In this document: piece after piece, positions 10,925 through 12,415 of the stretch
How the letters are laid out: each line of letters opens with the position of its first letter
Position numbering within the stretch: position 1 is the first letter of the stretch
NCBI GenBank assembly: GCA_036555065.1
Contig: DATBLZ010000065.1
Coordinates: 1 to 12,415, forward strand
Reading direction: 5' to 3'
From: DATBLZ01 sp036555065
GTDB taxonomy: Bacteria; Pseudomonadota; Gammaproteobacteria; Steroidobacterales; Rariloculaceae
DNA length: 12,415 nucleotides
Translations under genes and position numbers: made by a program
The notes under the pieces: model-generated
Told to the model about the DNA's origin: nothing
Database searches by the model: none
What the model saw: the letters and a program-made list of their open reading frames with translations, nothing else

Positions 10925-12415
10925 AGCACCGGTTGTTCGCGCGCGCGACGGCCCGCTTTTATCGGCGCCATCCTTGGCAGCTCGGGCTCGCGGTCGCGGG
11001 AATCGGTCTCGGCGTCGCCGTATTCGTCGGCATCGAGCTCGCCAACGACAGCGCACGGCGTGCGTTCGATCTTTCGAGCGCGACCGTGCGCGGCCGCACG
11101 ACGCATCGGCTCCTGCCCGTAGGCGAGCGCATTCCGGAAAGCATCTATGCAGACCTGATTCGAGAGCGCCGTGCCGTCGCCGCAGCGCCCGTGATCGAAG
11201 CCGTCGTCGCTCTCGGCTCGCCGACCGGACCGGAGTACACGCTGCTCGGCATCGACCCCGTCGAAGAGATTGCGTTTCGCGACTACACGCGCTTCGTTCC
11301 CGGCGAGCGCACGAGCTTCGAAGCCCTGATCGCAACGCCCGGCGCGATACTCGTGCCGGCCTCGGCGCTCGACCGCGGCGCAGACGAGATTGGCGGCGAA
11401 ACTCGATTGTATGTGGCCGGTGTGGCGCATCGCGTCGAAATCGTCGGCACGACTGAGGCGCCCGGCACCGAGGCCGAACCGCCCGTGATCGCGGACGTGA
11501 GCACCGCGCAGGAGCTCCTCGGCAGCTCCGGGGCGGTCGACAGGATCGATCTCATTCTCACACCCGAGCAGGCCGAAGCGCTGCGGATTTCTGCTCCTCC
11601 CGGGACGAGCCTCGTCGTCGCCGGCACGGAGACGCTCACGCTCGACGAGATGACGCGCGCGTTTCGCACGAATCTCACCGCCTTAGGTCTCCTTGCGCTC
11701 GGCGTCGGCATGTTCCTCGTTTACTCGACGATCTCGTTCACGGTCGTGCAGCGGCGTACGACCATCGGCCTCCTGCGCGCTCTCGGCGCGGAGCGGCGCG
11801 AGGTCGTCGCCGGGTTTCTGCTCGAAGGCGCCGCTCTCGGCATCGTCGGCACGGCGCTCGGTCTCGCGCTCGGCCACGCGCTCGCCCAGGGGCTCCTCGG
11901 GCTCGTGCTGCAAACCATCGGCGACCTGTCGTTCGTTGCGGCGGTAAACGCAGCCCGACCTTCGAGCTGGATCTATGTGCAAGGAGTCGCGCTCGGACTT
12001 GGCGCGACGTTCGCGGCTGCGCTCGTGCCGGCGCTCGAGGCTGCGCGCACCACGCCCGACGCCGCCCTGAGCCGCGCCGGCCTCGAGCGCACGAGCCGCG
12101 CGCGCGCCCGAGCCGCCGCGTGGTTCGCCGTGCCGCTGCTCGGCCTTGCCGGGGCGCTGATAGTCGCCGACCGACAGAGCCTCGCGCTCGCGTTTGCCGC
12201 GCTCTTCCTTGTGCTCTGTGCAGGCGCGGCGTGCGTGCCCGCGGCGACGGCGGGTCTAATGCGGGTCCTCGCTCCGGCCGCGCGCCACTTCGGCGGTCTG
12301 CCGCGACTCATGGCGGTCCGCGGCGTTACCGCGTCATTGAGCAGAACGGGTGTCGCGACCGCGGCGCTCGCCGTCGCCGTCGCGACCGTCATCGGCATCG
12401 GCGTCATGATCGCGA
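10921..12415 (+). CDS. FtsX-like ABC transporter permease (MacB-type periplasmic domain), C-terminus outside window
   Basis: The frame is open from GTG 10921 to the window end, giving the first 498 residues. A first membrane helix (about 21-41, LGLAVAGIGLGVAVFVGIEL) is followed by a MacB_PCD-like periplasmic domain (about 42-245, with YTLLGIDPVEE and PGAILVPASAL), then an FtsX domain with three helices (about 251-275, 295-325, 350-370), including VQRRTTIGLLRALGAERREVVAGF, the FtsX coupling segment, and PALEAARTTPDAAL. More helices follow at about 400-417 and 422-448, and MAVRGVTASLSRTGVATAALA then starts what looks like a second module, as in COG0577 permeases of 800 or so residues. It pairs with the preceding ATPase (GTGA overlap of 4 nt). 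The substrate is unknown; lipoproteins, lipids or peptides are typical for the class. Confidence 0.9.
   Translation, partial: MKHRLFARATARFYRRHPWQLGLAVAGIGLGVAVFVGIELANDSARRAFDLSSATVRGRTTHRLLPVGERIPESIYADLIRERRAVAAAPVIEAVVALGSPTGPEYTLLGIDPVEEIAFRDYTRFVPGERTSFEALIATPGAILVPASALDRGADEIGGETRLYVAGVAHRVEIVGTTEAPGTEAEPPVIADVSTAQELLGSSGAVDRIDLILTPEQAEALRISAPPGTSLVVAGTETLTLDEMTRAFRTNLTALGLLALGVGMFLVYSTISFTVVQRRTTIGLLRALGAERREVVAGFLLEGAALGIVGTALGLALGHALAQGLLGLVLQTIGDLSFVAAVNAARPSSWIYVQGVALGLGATFAAALVPALEAARTTPDAALSRAGLERTSRARARAAAWFAVPLLGLAGALIVADRQSLALAFAALFLVLCAGAACVPAATAGLMRVLAPAARHFGGLPRLMAVRGVTASLSRTGVATAALAVAVATVIGIGVMIA

Noticed and set aside
10070..11335. Minus-strand open frame of 421 codons opposite the ABC ATPase and permease
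   Set aside because: The opposite strand carries full Walker A/B and FtsX features; this frame is Arg-rich and featureless.
1..12415. CRISPR arrays, insertion sequences, phage or defence genes
   Set aside because: No regularly spaced repeats, transposase, integrase or nuclease-type open frames were found on either strand.

Overview
The window is GC-rich chromosomal DNA with dense, same-strand, often overlapping genes. It looks like a gammaproteobacterium, possibly near the Xanthomonadales/Nevskiales/Steroidobacterales. The arguments are the birA-coaX-SPOR gene string followed by a tRNA-Thr(UGU), which resembles the gammaproteobacterial birA-coaA/coaX-tRNA-tuf neighbourhood; a GTGGGAGCGGC-type REP palindrome of the kind known from pseudomonads and xanthomonads; and a class-I cobalamin riboswitch in front of a BtuFCD importer. 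The exact taxon cannot be fixed from the sequence alone.

Left half, minus strand (7283 down to 1). An M61-family metallopeptidase with a C-terminal PDZ domain leads a compact run: plsY (acylglycerol-phosphate synthesis), birA (biotin-protein ligase without the DNA-binding domain), coaX (type III pantothenate kinase) and a membrane-anchored SPOR-domain protein. Gaps are 20 nt, 4 nt, a 1-nt overlap and 4 nt, so this is probably one operon. PlsY, BirA and CoaX all feed membrane lipid synthesis (phosphatidic acid, biotinylated acetyl-CoA carboxylase, CoA/ACP). After a 104-bp gap come a predicted exported COG4798-type methyltransferase, a REP palindrome, tRNA-Thr(UGU), an AraC/GyrI-like regulator and the start of a DUF1254 protein that runs off the window.

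Divergent control region (7284-7637). This 354-bp gap holds a REP palindrome next to the M61 start, a sigma70-like promoter (TTGCAA-17-TATTGT), a complete cobalamin riboswitch carrying another REP palindrome in its variable arm, and a hairpin that hides the ribosome-binding site and start codon of btuF.

Right half, plus strand (7638 to the end). The genes are btuF-btuC-btuD (periplasmic binding protein, FecCD-type permease, ATPase; two 4-nt overlaps), then 4 nt later a LolD/MacB-type ATPase overlapping by 4 nt a large FtsX-like permease cut by the window end. The layout suggests that a second ABC system shares the B12-controlled transcript.

The observations most worth a second look are the M61 gene, whose N-terminal 80 codons contain no ATG/GTG/TTG start; the REP element inside the riboswitch; and the coupling of an FtsX-type exporter to a B12 importer. 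No insertion sequence, CRISPR array, phage gene or defence system was seen.
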